The notes under the pieces are model-generated. The model was not told the origin of the DNA, did no database searches, and worked only from the letters and a program-made list of their open reading frames with translations. A DNA stretch of 64,000 bases from CAVSUR01 sp963846005 (GTDB taxonomy: Bacteria > Actinomycetota > Actinomycetes > Streptosporangiales > Streptosporangiaceae), in the NCBI GenBank assembly GCA_963846005.1, contig CAWJUH010000001.1:248001-312000 (forward strand). The letters are read 5' to 3'. Shown here piece by piece: positions 8,013-16,766 of this stretch; position 1 is the stretch's first letter; each line of letters opens with the position of its first letter. The position numbers were made by a program, and so were the translations under genes.

Positions 8013-9485
8013 ATGACCAACGGCCAGATGCTGGGGCAGCGCTATGAGCTGGCCGACCGCATCGGCCGCGGCGGCTACGGCGAGGTGTGGCGCGCGGCCG
8101 ACACCGTGCTCGGCCGCCCGGTGGCGGTCAAGATGCTGCATTCCGCCGTGTCCGACCATGACGAGGCGATGGCCCGGTTCCGGTCCGAGGCGCTGAACGC
8201 CGCTTCGGTGGCGCACCAGAACATCGCCCGGGTCTACGACTACGGCGAGCCGGACACGGCGCAGCCGGCGTTCATGGTCATGGAGCTGGTGGCCGGCCCG
8301 TCGCTGGCCGAGGTACTCAAGGACGGGCCGATCGGCACGGACGCGACCCTGGACGTGGTAGCGCAGGCGGCGGCCGGGCTGCAGGCCGCGCACGAGGCCG
8401 GGCTGGTGCACCGCGACATCAAGCCCGCCAACCTGCTGCTGGCCCACGGCGACCTGGTGAAGATCACCGACTTCGGCATCTCGCACGCCGCCGGGTCCGC
8501 GCCGGTGACCTCGACCGGCCAGCTGATCGGCACCCCGGGTTACTTCGCGCCGGAACGGGCGGCCGGCGCGCAGGCCACCCCGGCCAGCGACCTGTACGCG
8601 CTGGGCGTGGTCGGCTACGAATGCCTGGCCGGGCGGCCGCCGTTCGCCGGGCCCGCGCTGGCGGTGGCGCTGGCGCACCGGGACCGCCCGCTGCCGCCGC
8701 TGCCCGGCTCGGTGCCACCCGGGGTCGCGGCGCTGGTCCGCCAGCTCACCGCCAAGGACCCGGCGCTGCGGCCGGCCAGCGCCGGTGAGGTCGCCCGCCG
8801 GGCGGCGCTGCTGCGCGAGCGGCCGGCCCGCCCGGGCGGGCCGGCCGCGCCGGTCCCGGCGGGCTGGGCCGGTCCGGCGGTGACCGGCCAGGCCCCGCCC
8901 GGCCCCGGGTCCGCCGCCGGGGTCCCGGGCTCAGCCCCGCCGGACCCGCCGACGCTGGGCCTGCCCGGGCGTCCGCGGCCGCGGCGGCCCGGCCGGGCCA
9001 GGCTGGCCGCGGCCGCAGGGGCGGCGGCGGTGGCCGCGCTGATCGCCGGAATCGTGCTGGCCAGCGCGAGCGCCCCGGCGGCGGCCCGGCACCCGGCCGG
9101 CCTGCCGTCGGGCCGCCCGGGCGCGCCGCACTCCGCGGCGGTGCTCATGGTCGACATCAAGGCCAGCTCGCTGACCGGCCGCCCCGTCCCGGCCGCGGTG
9201 CGCTGGCTGCGCCGGCACCACCTGGCCGTCCGGGTCCGCTGGGCGCCGGGTAACCTGCAGCCGCCCGGCACGGTGGTCAGCGTCACGCCCGCCGGACGGC
9301 GGCCGCGGGGCAGCCTGGTCATCGTCACCGGGGCGCTGCGGCCAGCGCTCCCGCCTGCGCGCCATCGGGCCGCGCCGCCGGGCCAGCAGCACAAGAAGCC
9401 CGGTTCCGGCCACCACGGCCACGGCCACGGCCACGGTCACGGCCACGGCAACGGTCAGGGCAACGGCGACGGCAACGGACAGTAG
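8013..9485 (+). CDS. PknB-like membrane Ser/Thr protein kinase with His/Gly-rich tail
   Basis: A membrane-bound Ser/Thr kinase of about 490 aa. The kinase domain spans residues 10-270: GRGGYGEVW glycine loop, K40, HRDIKPAN (133-140), DFG (153-155) and GTPGYFAPE. A Pro/Ala-rich linker leads to one transmembrane helix (about 331-353). Outside is a domain of about 65 residues with a PASTA-like pattern (VRWLRRHHLAVRVRW then GTVVSVTPAGRR), followed by a roughly 30-residue tail of alternating His/Gly then Asn/Gly repeats. ATG 8013 is chosen by homology; GTG 8007 and TTG 7989 are in frame. The external ligand is unknown; the His-rich tail could bind metal. It converges with the SDR gene (6 bp). Confidence 0.88.
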   Translation: MTNGQMLGQRYELADRIGRGGYGEVWRAADTVLGRPVAVKMLHSAVSDHDEAMARFRSEALNAASVAHQNIARVYDYGEPDTAQPAFMVMELVAGPSLAEVLKDGPIGTDATLDVVAQAAAGLQAAHEAGLVHRDIKPANLLLAHGDLVKITDFGISHAAGSAPVTSTGQLIGTPGYFAPERAAGAQATPASDLYALGVVGYECLAGRPPFAGPALAVALAHRDRPLPPLPGSVPPGVAALVRQLTAKDPALRPASAGEVARRAALLRERPARPGGPAAPVPAGWAGPAVTGQAPPGPGSAAGVPGSAPPDPPTLGLPGRPRPRRPGRARLAAAAGAAAVAALIAGIVLASASAPAAARHPAGLPSGRPGAPHSAAVLMVDIKASSLTGRPVPAAVRWLRRHHLAVRVRWAPGNLQPPGTVVSVTPAGRRPRGSLVIVTGALRPALPPARHRAAPPGQQHKKPGSGHHGHGHGHGHGHGNGQGNGDGNGQ

Positions 9486-9491
9486 GCGCCG

Positions 9492-10310
9492 TCAGCGGTA
9501 GACGCGGGTCACGATCGCGTCCATGGCGCGGTCGGGCAGCAGCTTGCGGGCGCGCACGATCGTCCCGGCGCCGCGCCCGGACGGGTAGCGGGCGGCCGGC
9601 CGGGCCGTGGTCGCGGCCTTGAGGATCTTGCGGGCGACGACATCGGGCGGAGATGACCGGCCGGCCAGGTCGACGTTCTCGAGTACCCGCGCCAGCGCGG
9701 CCGCCTGGCCGGCGTAGGCGCCGCTACCCGAGACGGACGTCACGTTCTGCCGCGCGATGGCGTTCCATTCGCTCAGGATCGGCCCGGGCTCGATGATCAC
9801 GACGTCGATGCCGAACGGCCGCAGCTCGATCCGCAGGCTGTCGCTGAGGCCCTCGACCGCGAACTTGGCCGCGTGGTACCAGCCGCCGAGCGGCTCGTAG
9901 ATCTTGCCGCCAATCGAGGAGATGTTGATGATCCGGCCGCTGCGCTGCGCGCGCATCTGCGGCACGACCAGCTGGATGAGCCGGGCCAGGCCGAACACGT
10001 TCACCTCGAACTGACGGCGCGCCTCCGCCAGCGGCACGTCCTCGACCGAGCCGTAGGATCCGTAACCGGCGTTGTTGACCAGCACGTCGATCCGGCCGGC
10101 CGCGGCCATGATCTCCCCGACTCCGGCGGTGACGGACTGGTCGTCGGTGACGTCCATGCCGAGCACCCGCACCCCGGCCCCGGCCAGGCCGCGCATCGCC
10201 GCCACCCGCCGCGCGGCAGCGTAGACGGTGAAGCCGTGCTGGCTCAGCAGCCGGGCGGCCTGCTCGCCGATCCCCGATGAGGCCCCGGTGACGAGAGCGA
10301 CTCGCGACAT
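9492..10310 (-). CDS. Short-chain dehydrogenase/reductase
   Basis: A classical SDR of 272 aa. It has TGASSGIG (8-15) for NAD(P) binding, NNAG (79-82), catalytic Ser in INISSIGG (about 131) and the Y145-x3-K149 pair. The ATG at 10310 is set by an AAAGGAGAA ribosome-binding site 7 bp upstream. It is divergent from a TetR regulator across a 91-bp gap with repeated GGCCTGTTAA elements, so it is probably repressed by that TetR. The substrate is unknown. Confidence 0.88.
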   Translation of the reverse strand: MSRVALVTGASSGIGEQAARLLSQHGFTVYAAARRVAAMRGLAGAGVRVLGMDVTDDQSVTAGVGEIMAAAGRIDVLVNNAGYGSYGSVEDVPLAEARRQFEVNVFGLARLIQLVVPQMRAQRSGRIINISSIGGKIYEPLGGWYHAAKFAVEGLSDSLRIELRPFGIDVVIIEPGPILSEWNAIARQNVTSVSGSGAYAGQAAALARVLENVDLAGRSSPPDVVARKILKAATTARPAARYPSGRGAGTIVRARKLLPDRAMDAIVTRVYR

Positions 10311-10333
10311 TCTCTTCTCCTTTACAGCCCAGT

Positions 10334-10391
10334 GGCCTGTTAATGACGATAGCGGGCGCCGCGGAAAAACAAAAGACCACCGGCCTGTTAA
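10334..10391. promoter_or_regulatory. Putative TetR operator: direct repeats GGCCTGTTAA
   Basis: Two identical copies of GGCCTGTTAA (10334-10343 and 10382-10391) sit in the 91-bp divergent gap between the SDR and TetR genes. The second copy lies inside CACCG-N12-CGGTG. The position, one near each gene start, suits a local autoregulatory operator, but binding is inferred. Confidence 0.45.
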
Positions 10392-10401
10392 AGTCGGTGA
10401 C

Positions 10402-11061
10402 GTGACCACCACCCCGTTCCAGCGGGCCCGTTCGCCGCAGCAGCAAGAGCAGCGCCGGGCCACGATCCTGGCTACCGCGCGCGACATGCTCGATCGCCAG
10501 CCGCCCGCCGGCATCAGCCTGCGCGAGCTGAGCCGGCAGGTCGGGCTGTCGAAGTCCAACGTCGTGCGCTATTTCCCCACCCGGGAGGCAGTGTTCCTGG
10601 CCGTGCTGACCGAGGACTGGGACGCGTGGCTGACCGCGGTGCAGGCGGCGCTGCCCGCGCCCGGCGGGCCCGGCGGCGAGGAAGCCGTCGCCGCCGCCAT
10701 CGCGCAGACGCTGGCCGGGCAGGAGCGCCTCTGCGCGCTGCTCGCCGACTGCCAGGCCGTGCTGGAGCGCAACGTACCGGCGGCGACCGCCCGGGAGTTC
10801 AAGACGGCCGCGCTGGCCCGGCTGGTCCGGCTGGCCGGCCTGGCCCGGTCGGTGCTGCCGCAGCTCAGCGAGGAGGAGGCGGTCGAGTTCGCCGGGATCA
10901 CCTGGGCGCTCACCGCCGGGGCGTGGCCGATGGCGCACCCGCCGGCCGCGGTGACGGCCATCCTGGCCGAGCCGGAGTTCGCGCCGCTGCGCGTCGATTT
11001 CACCGCGGCGCTCACCCGCGCGCTCACGCTGGTGCTGACTGGCCTGACCGGCCGGCCGTAG
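10402..11061 (+). CDS. TetR/AcrR-family transcriptional regulator
   Basis: A 219-aa regulator with an N-terminal helix-turn-helix (ATILATARDMLD then ISLRELSRQVGLSKSNVVRYFPTREAVFLAVL), followed by an all-helical ligand-binding domain. The GTG start at 10402 is chosen because an upstream extension would run through the intergenic repeats and into the SDR. It is divergent from the SDR gene, which is its most likely target; the ferredoxin/P450 pair downstream on the same strand could also be controlled. Confidence 0.88.
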   Translation: MTTTPFQRARSPQQQEQRRATILATARDMLDRQPPAGISLRELSRQVGLSKSNVVRYFPTREAVFLAVLTEDWDAWLTAVQAALPAPGGPGGEEAVAAAIAQTLAGQERLCALLADCQAVLERNVPAATAREFKTAALARLVRLAGLARSVLPQLSEEEAVEFAGITWALTAGAWPMAHPPAAVTAILAEPEFAPLRVDFTAALTRALTLVLTGLTGRP

Positions 11062-11162
11062 CGGCGCCGGGCCGGCCGCGCCCGCGATCGCAGCCGCTGG
11101 TTATCGTGCAGTAGTACCGCCCGCTGCGGGCGCCGGCCGTTACGGCACAGACGGGAACCGCC

Positions 11163-11363
11163 GTGAGAGTGCAGATCAGCTCCGAGCGCTGCCAGGGCCA
11201 CGGCCGCTGCTACGACCTGTCCCCCGCGCTGTTCGGCGCGGACGACGAGGGCTACGGGACGGTCGCCGGAGACGGGAGCGTGCCGCCGGGCCGCGAGCCG
11301 CAGGCCCGCCGCGCGGCCGCCAACTGTCCCGAGCAGGCGATCGAGGTCACCGGAGACGGATGA
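11163..11363 (+). CDS. [3Fe-4S] ferredoxin
   Basis: A 66-aa single-cluster ferredoxin that would pass electrons to the adjacent P450. Cysteines C10 and C16 (CQGHGRC) and C55 (ANCPE) form the three-Cys pattern of P450-associated [3Fe-4S] ferredoxins, in which the second position of the usual four-Cys motif is replaced (here His13/Gly). The gene ends one base before the P450 ATG, so they form an operon. Confidence 0.9.
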   Translation: MRVQISSERCQGHGRCYDLSPALFGADDEGYGTVAGDGSVPPGREPQARRAAANCPEQAIEVTGDG

Positions 11364-11364
11364 G

Positions 11365-12638
11365 ATGACCGACGACCGGTTCACCGCGGGCTTCCGGGAC
11401 GCCGGCCCGGACGGGCCCGAGGGCACCCGCAGCGAGATCATCACCGGCCCGGTCCGCGACTGGGCCACCGACTTCTCCCACCTCGACCCGCAGTGGTCCG
11501 CCGACCCCTACCCGATCCAGGACGAGCTGCGCGAGCGCTGCCCGATCGCGCGCACCGAGCGGTTCGGCGGCGCCTGGCTGCCGGTCCGGTACACCGACGT
11601 CGCGGCGATCGCCTACGACACCGGGAACTTCTCCTCCCGGGCGGTCATCGTCAGCCACTTCCGGCCGCCGCGGGAACTGGCGCCGGCCTGCGGCTCGCCG
11701 CCGATCTCCTCCGACCCGCCGTTCCACGCCGGCGCGCGCAAGCTGCTGCTGCCCGCGTTCACCAAGGCCGCGGTCAGCCGGCTCAGCCGGCCACCCGGGC
11801 GTTCTGCCACTCGCTCATCGACGGCCTGGCCGGCCGGGAGGTCGCGGACGCGGCCAGCGAGTACGCCCAGCACATCCCGGTCCGGGTCATCGCCGACATG
11901 CTCGGCTTCCCGGCCAGCGACGGGCCGCAGTTCCGCGAGTTCATCACCGACCTGCTGGAGGGCATCAACCTGCCGCCGGACGAGCGCATCGCCCGGGTGT
12001 CGCGGCTGTTCGGCTACCTGCTCGACCAGGTGCACGACCATCTCGCCCGGCCGCGCGACGACCTCACCACGCACCTGATCAACGCCGAGCTGCACGGCCG
12101 CCACCTCGACCCCGACCACGTCACCGGCACGATGGCGCTGCTGCTCATCGCCGGCATCGACACCACCTGGAGCGCGATCGGCGCCGCGCTGTGGCACCTG
12201 GCCGCCAGCCCCGGTGACCGCCGCCGGCTGGCCGCCGATCCCGGCCTGCTGCCGGCCGCGGCCGAGGAGTTCCTGCGGGCCTACGCGCCGGTCACCATGG
12301 CCCGGCTGGTAGCCAGGGACATGCACTGGCGCGGCGCCGACATGAAGGCCGACGACTGGGTGCTGCTGTCGTTCCCGGCGGCCAACCGGGACCCGGCCCA
12401 GTTCGACCGGGCCGCCGAGGTCGTCATCGACCGCCAGGTCAACCGGCACGCGGCCTTCGGGCTCGGCATCCACCGCTGCGTCGGCTCGCACCTGGCCCGG
12501 ATGGAACTGCGGACCGCCCTCGGCGCCTGGCTGGAGCGGATACCGGAGTTCACCCTCGCCGACCCGGCGGCCGTTACCTGGTCGGCCGGGCAGATCCGCG
12601 GCCCGCGCACGCTGCCGCTGCGCATCGGCGCGGCCTGA
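11365..12638 (+). CDS. Cytochrome P450 (frameshifted near 11784)
   Basis: A heme monooxygenase read across one frame break. Frame 1 runs MTDDRFTAGF to FTKAAVSRLSR, and the rest continues in another frame from ATRAFCHSLIDGL. The second part has I-helix AGIDTTWSA, ExxR in EEFLRAY, and heme ligand Cys (codon at 12477) in FGLGIHRCVG. The break sits in gctcagccgg at 11781-11790: restoring one G after ctc gives the expected RLEPATRAFC junction, so one base seems to be missing. All functional motifs are otherwise intact. The upstream ferredoxin is its probable redox partner. Substrate unknown. Sequence error or a recent pseudogene cannot be told apart here; I favour error because several genes in the window show the same pattern. 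Confidence 0.85.
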
Positions 12639-12646
12639 TCCGCCGG

Positions 12647-13993
12647 TCACTCGCCCCGGCCGGCCGCGGTGTTCAAGTTCGACTGGCTCTCCCGCAGCGT
12701 GTTCAGCGCGCCCCCGGCGGTCCAGTACTTGCGCCCGGCGACCAGCAGCTCCTCGGCGGGGAACTTGGTGATGACCTCGCAGCCGTCCGCGGTCACCACC
12801 ACCTCCTCCTCGATCCGCGCCGCCGACCAGCCGTCCGCGGCGGGCCAGTAGGTCTCCAGCGCGAACACCATGCCTTCTTCCAGCACCTCGGGGTGCTCCA
12901 GCGACACCAGCCGGGAGAAGATCGGCTTCTCCCAGATCGACAGGCCCACGCCGTGGCCGTACTGCAGCGCGAACGCCGCCATCTCATCGGCGAACCCGAA
13001 CTCCTCCGCCCGCGGCCACAGCGACACGATGTCGGCGGTGGTGGCTCCCGGCCGGACCAGCGCGATGGCCTGGTCCATGTACTCGCGGCAGCGGGTGTAA
13101 GCGTCCCGCTGGGCGGCCGAGGCGCTGCCGACCGCGAACGTGCGGTAGTAGCAGGTCCGGTAGCCCAGATGGCTGTGCAGGATGTCGAAGAATGCCGGAT
13201 CGCCGGGCCGGATCAGCCGGTCGGAGTACACGTGCGGGTGCGGTGAGCAGCGCTCGCCGGAGATCGCGTTGACCCCCTCGACGTACTCGCTGCCGAGGTC
13301 GTACAGCACCTTCGCGGCCAGGCCGACGCACTCGTTCTCGCGCACCCCGGGCCGCAGGAACTCATACAGCTGCTCGTAGGCGGCGTCGACCATCGAGCAA
13401 GCCTGGGTGAGCAGCGTGATCTCGTCGCGCGTCTTGACCCGGCGGGCCTCCAGGAACACCTGCTGGCCGTCCACCGCGGTGATGCCCTCGGCGGCCAGGG
13501 CGGCGAGCACCGGCATCTCGGCCACGTCCACCCCGACCGGCTGGCCGGCCAGCCCGTGCTCGCGCAATTCCGCCGCGACGGACCCGGCCAGCCCCGCCGC
13601 GATGCCCGCATCCGGGTGGAACGCGCCGCGCAGCGTGGAGATCCCGGCCCGGGCCCCGGAGGCCGCGGCCCCGGCCGGGGTGGGCGGGCCCGGGGTGTGG
13701 TCCAGCCACGGGTTGTACAGCTGGTGGTGGCGGGCCGCCGAGCCGAAGTCCCACACGACCGGCTCGCCGCCGCGCGGCAGCAGCGCGAACCGGATCAGCT
13801 TGTCCATCGCCCAGGTGCCGATGTGGGTGGCGGTCATGTACCGGATGTTGGCGAAGTCGAAGGTGAGCAGCGCGCCGAGCTCGGAGCGCTCCAGCTCCGC
13901 GCGCAGCCGGGCCAGCCGCTGCCGCCGCAGCCGGGCCACATCGACCCGGTCCTCCCAGTCCACCGCGGCCGGCCCGTAGGTGCGTATCGCCAT
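12647..13993 (-). CDS. M24-fold (aminopeptidase P/creatinase-like) protein with altered metal site
   Basis: A 448-aa two-domain 'pita-bread' protein. The N-terminal creatinase-like domain (about 1-190) is followed by an M24 catalytic domain. Of the five metal ligands usual in the family I can place D270 (FFDILHSH), H347 (YGHGVGL), E380 (VFALETYW) and the Glu cluster at 395-397 (ARIEEEVVV). The second Asp of the D-x-T-R-T motif is replaced: here it reads C281-Y-Y-R-T-F. M24-fold enzymes include peptidases, creatinase and the DMSP lyase DddP, so it may not be a peptidase. It ends the leftward ABC-importer cluster and may process the imported compound, though a 174-bp gap before livF means it may have its own promoter. 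Confidence 0.75.
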   Translation of the reverse strand: MAIRTYGPAAVDWEDRVDVARLRRQRLARLRAELERSELGALLTFDFANIRYMTATHIGTWAMDKLIRFALLPRGGEPVVWDFGSAARHHQLYNPWLDHTPGPPTPAGAAASGARAGISTLRGAFHPDAGIAAGLAGSVAAELREHGLAGQPVGVDVAEMPVLAALAAEGITAVDGQQVFLEARRVKTRDEITLLTQACSMVDAAYEQLYEFLRPGVRENECVGLAAKVLYDLGSEYVEGVNAISGERCSPHPHVYSDRLIRPGDPAFFDILHSHLGYRTCYYRTFAVGSASAAQRDAYTRCREYMDQAIALVRPGATTADIVSLWPRAEEFGFADEMAAFALQYGHGVGLSIWEKPIFSRLVSLEHPEVLEEGMVFALETYWPAADGWSAARIEEEVVVTADGCEVITKFPAEELLVAGRKYWTAGGALNTLRESQSNLNTAAGRGE

Positions 13994-14167
13994 CGTCGGT
14001 CCCTTCCCGGACTGTCAGGGCAGGGGCAGGCGCGTCCCCGCACGGCCAGGTATAGCGCGCCGCCCGCCACCAGGGCATCCCGGGTGGGCACGGAGCTGGA
14101 AGGACTAGACAGGACAGAGTTATCCGGTCAGCACCACGGCCCGGCTCCGGCGATTCTCCTGACGGCG

Positions 14168-14899
14168 CTACGCCTTGGCCGCGCCGCCGAGGTAGAGGGC
14201 GCCGATCTCGGGGTGCTCCAGCACCTCGCGGCCGGAGCCGGACAGCCGCACCCGGCCGTTCTCCAGCACCACCCCGCGGGTGGACAGCCGCAGGCCCGCG
14301 CGGGCGTTCTGCTCCACCAGCAGCACGGTCTTGCCCGCGGCGTTCATCATCATGACCGCGTCGAACACCGAGCGCAGCACCTTGGGCGCCAGCCCCATTG
14401 ACGGCTCGTCCAGGATGATCAGCGACGGGTCGAGCATCAGGCAGCGGGCGAACTCCACCAGCCGCTGCTGGCCGCCGGAAAGGCTGCCCGCCTTCTTCGG
14501 CGCCCATTCGGCCACCTGCGGGAACATCTCGTGCACCCGGCTGCGGCGGGCCGCGAGCAGCTTGCGGTCGCTGATCGCGTAGCCGCCGAGGTCGAGGTTC
14601 TCCGCCACGGTCATGTCCTTGAACAGGCTGTGGTGCTGGGGCACGTGCACCATCCCGAGGGCCAGGATCTGCCGGGTGCTGCGCCCGGCGACGGGCTCGC
14701 CGCGCAGCAGCACCTGGCCGCGGCGCGGCCGCAGCAGCCCGCTGATGGCCGCCAGCAGCGTCGACTTGCCGGCCCCGTTCGGCCCGACGATGCAGGTGAT
14801 GCCGCCCTCGGGGACGGTAAACGAGACGTCGTGCAGGATGTCGCCGCCGCCGTAGCCGGCGCACAGGCCCTCGACGGTCAGCGCGGGCTCGCTAGCCAC
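14168..14899 (-). CDS. livF: Branched-chain amino acid-type ABC transporter ATPase LivF
   Basis: A 243-aa ATP-binding subunit. Walker A GPNGAGKST, signature LSGGQQRLVEFARCL, Walker B LIILDEPSMGL and the switch His region (VLLVEQNARAGL) are present. The shape and the GYGGGDILHDVSF opening match LivF. It starts with GTG, overlapping the stop of the livM-livG fusion by 8 bases, so it is translationally coupled. It works with LivG as the ATPase pair of a high-affinity importer; substrates of this family include branched-chain amino acids, amides, urea and aromatic acids, so the symbol indicates family, not proven substrate. Confidence 0.9.
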   Translation of the reverse strand: MASEPALTVEGLCAGYGGGDILHDVSFTVPEGGITCIVGPNGAGKSTLLAAISGLLRPRRGQVLLRGEPVAGRSTRQILALGMVHVPQHHSLFKDMTVAENLDLGGYAISDRKLLAARRSRVHEMFPQVAEWAPKKAGSLSGGQQRLVEFARCLMLDPSLIILDEPSMGLAPKVLRSVFDAVMMMNAAGKTVLLVEQNARAGLRLSTRGVVLENGRVRLSGSGREVLEHPEIGALYLGGAAKA

Positions 14900-16766
14900 C
14901 GGCCCGCTCCGCCCGGTCTTCCCCGTCCGGTCCGGCCGTGTCCGCGCCGGCCCGGTCCTGCCCGTCCTCCTCGTCCCCGTCCTCCCCGTCCTCGTCGTCC
15001 AGGGCCGTGCCCAGGTAGGCGTCCAGCACCCGCGGGTCGGTCGAGATGATCTCCGGCGGCCCGGCCGCCACCACCGTGCCGTAGTCCAGCACGGTGACCT
15101 GGTGGCAGAGCCCCATCACGAACTCCATGTTGTGCTCCACGATCAGGAACGTGGTGCCCTGGCCGTTGAGGTCGCGGATGCGGGCCGCGAGCTGCTGGAT
15201 CAGCGACGGGTTCACCCCGCCGGCCGGCTCGTCCAGCAGCACGATCGCCGGGTCGGCGGCCAGCACGGTGGCCAGCTCCAGCAGCTTGCGCTGGCCGTAG
15301 GACAAGGTGCCCGCGAGCGCGTCGGCGTGCTGGGCGATGCCGGTGAACTCCAGCAGTTCCAGCGCCCGGCCCCGGTCGGCGGCCGCGGCGCTGCGGCGCA
15401 GCAAGCCGCCCCGGCCCGCGCCGGGACGGGCGGCGACCAGCATGTTCTCCGCCAGGGTCAGCCGCGGGAACACCCGGGTGAGCTGGAACGTGCGGCCGAT
15501 GCCGAGCCCGTAGACCTGCTGCGCGGACGCCCCGGTGATCGGCCGCCCGGCCAGGTACACCTGGCCGGAGTCGGGCCGCTCGTAACCGGTCATGATGTTG
15601 AACAAGGTGGTCTTGCCGGACCCGTTCGGGCCGATCAGGCCGGTGATCGAGCCCGGCTCGACGGTGAGCGTGCAGTCCGTCAGCGCCTGCACGCCGCCGA
15701 AGGCCTTGCTGATCCCCTCGGTGCGCAGCTCCGCGGTCACGGCGCGCCGCCCGGGGCGCGCAGCCCGGCGGGCGCGGTGCGCTCCGGCTGCCCGGCGGCG
15801 GGGCCGGCCGGGGCGCGGGCCGCGGCCGAACCGCTCGCTGAGCGTCGGCAGCACGCCGCGCGGCAGGAAGATGATCACGACCAGGAACACCGCGCCGAGC
15901 AGGATCTCGCTCAGGTAGCCGTTGGTGAACCGGGCGGTCAGCCACTGCTGGGCCGGCTCCAGGATCAGCGCGCCGAGGGCCGGGCCGAAGATCGTGCCCA
16001 GGCCGCCGAAGAAGGCCATCAGCGCCAGCGACAGGTCGAACAGCGGGTCGAACGCGGACTGCGGCGCCGCGGCGGCGAGGAAGTAGTACCACAGGCCGCC
16101 GAGCAGGCCGGTTATGAAGCCCGAGATGACCAGCGCGCCGAGCTTGACCCGCATGGCGCGCACGCCCAGGCCGCGGGCGCGGTCCTCGTCGTCGCGGATC
16201 GCCCGCAGGTGCAGGCCGAACCGGGACCGCCGGATCAGCCAGGACAGGGCGAGGGCGGCGGCGGCGATCAGCAGGGCCAGATAGTAGAACGGGTTGTTGT
16301 AGGTGGCGGGCGCCCAGTTCAGGATCGGCGCATCGATGCCCGCGGTGCCGCCGGTGAAAGAGAAATTGAAGGCCATCAGCTGGAAAATGAAGAAGAACGC
16401 GATCGTGATGACCACGAACGTGTGCCGCCGCACCCGCAGCGCGATCAGGCCGAACGGGATCGCGATCAGCCCGGCGACCGCCGCGGCCAGCGGCAGCAGC
16501 CCGAACACCGCGTCCCCGGTCAGGTTCCAGTCCCGGGCCCCGATGGCCACCGCGTACATGCCGCTGCCGAAGAACACCGCGTGCCCGAGTGACAGGTAGC
16601 CCGAGTAGCCGGAGAAGATGTTCCACGCCGTGGCGGCGCCGATGAAGATGAGCGCGTCGAAGCCGTAGGTGGTGGCCAGCGGGTTGGTGAACACCAGCGG
16701 GAACACCGCGAAGGCCGCCGCCAGCACCACCAGCCCGGCCGCCTTCAATCCGGTGGACCCGGTCAC
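14892..16766 (-). CDS. Fused LivM permease-LivG ATPase
   Basis: A 624-aa single polypeptide joining two ABC importer subunits. Residues 1 to about 305 are a LivM-type permease with roughly eight to ten hydrophobic helices and the SGYSGYLSLGHAVFFG motif. After an Arg/Pro/Ala-rich linker (about 310-340), an ATPase begins at VTAELRTEGISKAFGG with Walker A GPNGSGKTT, signature LSYGQRKLLELA and Walker B IVLLDEPAGGVNP. The last 35 or so residues are an unusual Asp/Glu-rich tail. LivM-LivG fusions occur in actinobacteria. The GTG start overlaps the livH stop (GTGA) and the stop overlaps livF, so the whole transporter is one operon. Confidence 0.9.
   Translation of the reverse strand: MTGSTGLKAAGLVVLAAAFAVFPLVFTNPLATTYGFDALIFIGAATAWNIFSGYSGYLSLGHAVFFGSGMYAVAIGARDWNLTGDAVFGLLPLAAAVAGLIAIPFGLIALRVRRHTFVVITIAFFFIFQLMAFNFSFTGGTAGIDAPILNWAPATYNNPFYYLALLIAAAALALSWLIRRSRFGLHLRAIRDDEDRARGLGVRAMRVKLGALVISGFITGLLGGLWYYFLAAAAPQSAFDPLFDLSLALMAFFGGLGTIFGPALGALILEPAQQWLTARFTNGYLSEILLGAVFLVVIIFLPRGVLPTLSERFGRGPRPGRPRRRAAGAHRARRAARPGRRAVTAELRTEGISKAFGGVQALTDCTLTVEPGSITGLIGPNGSGKTTLFNIMTGYERPDSGQVYLAGRPITGASAQQVYGLGIGRTFQLTRVFPRLTLAENMLVAARPGAGRGGLLRRSAAAADRGRALELLEFTGIAQHADALAGTLSYGQRKLLELATVLAADPAIVLLDEPAGGVNPSLIQQLAARIRDLNGQGTTFLIVEHNMEFVMGLCHQVTVLDYGTVVAAGPPEIISTDPRVLDAYLGTALDDEDGEDGDEEDGQDRAGADTAGPDGEDRAERAGG

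Noticed and set aside
15102..16592. 496-codon plus-strand frame opposite livM-livG
   Set aside because: Translation is repetitive His/Arg/Gln-rich with no motif. It is the shadow of the transporter gene.
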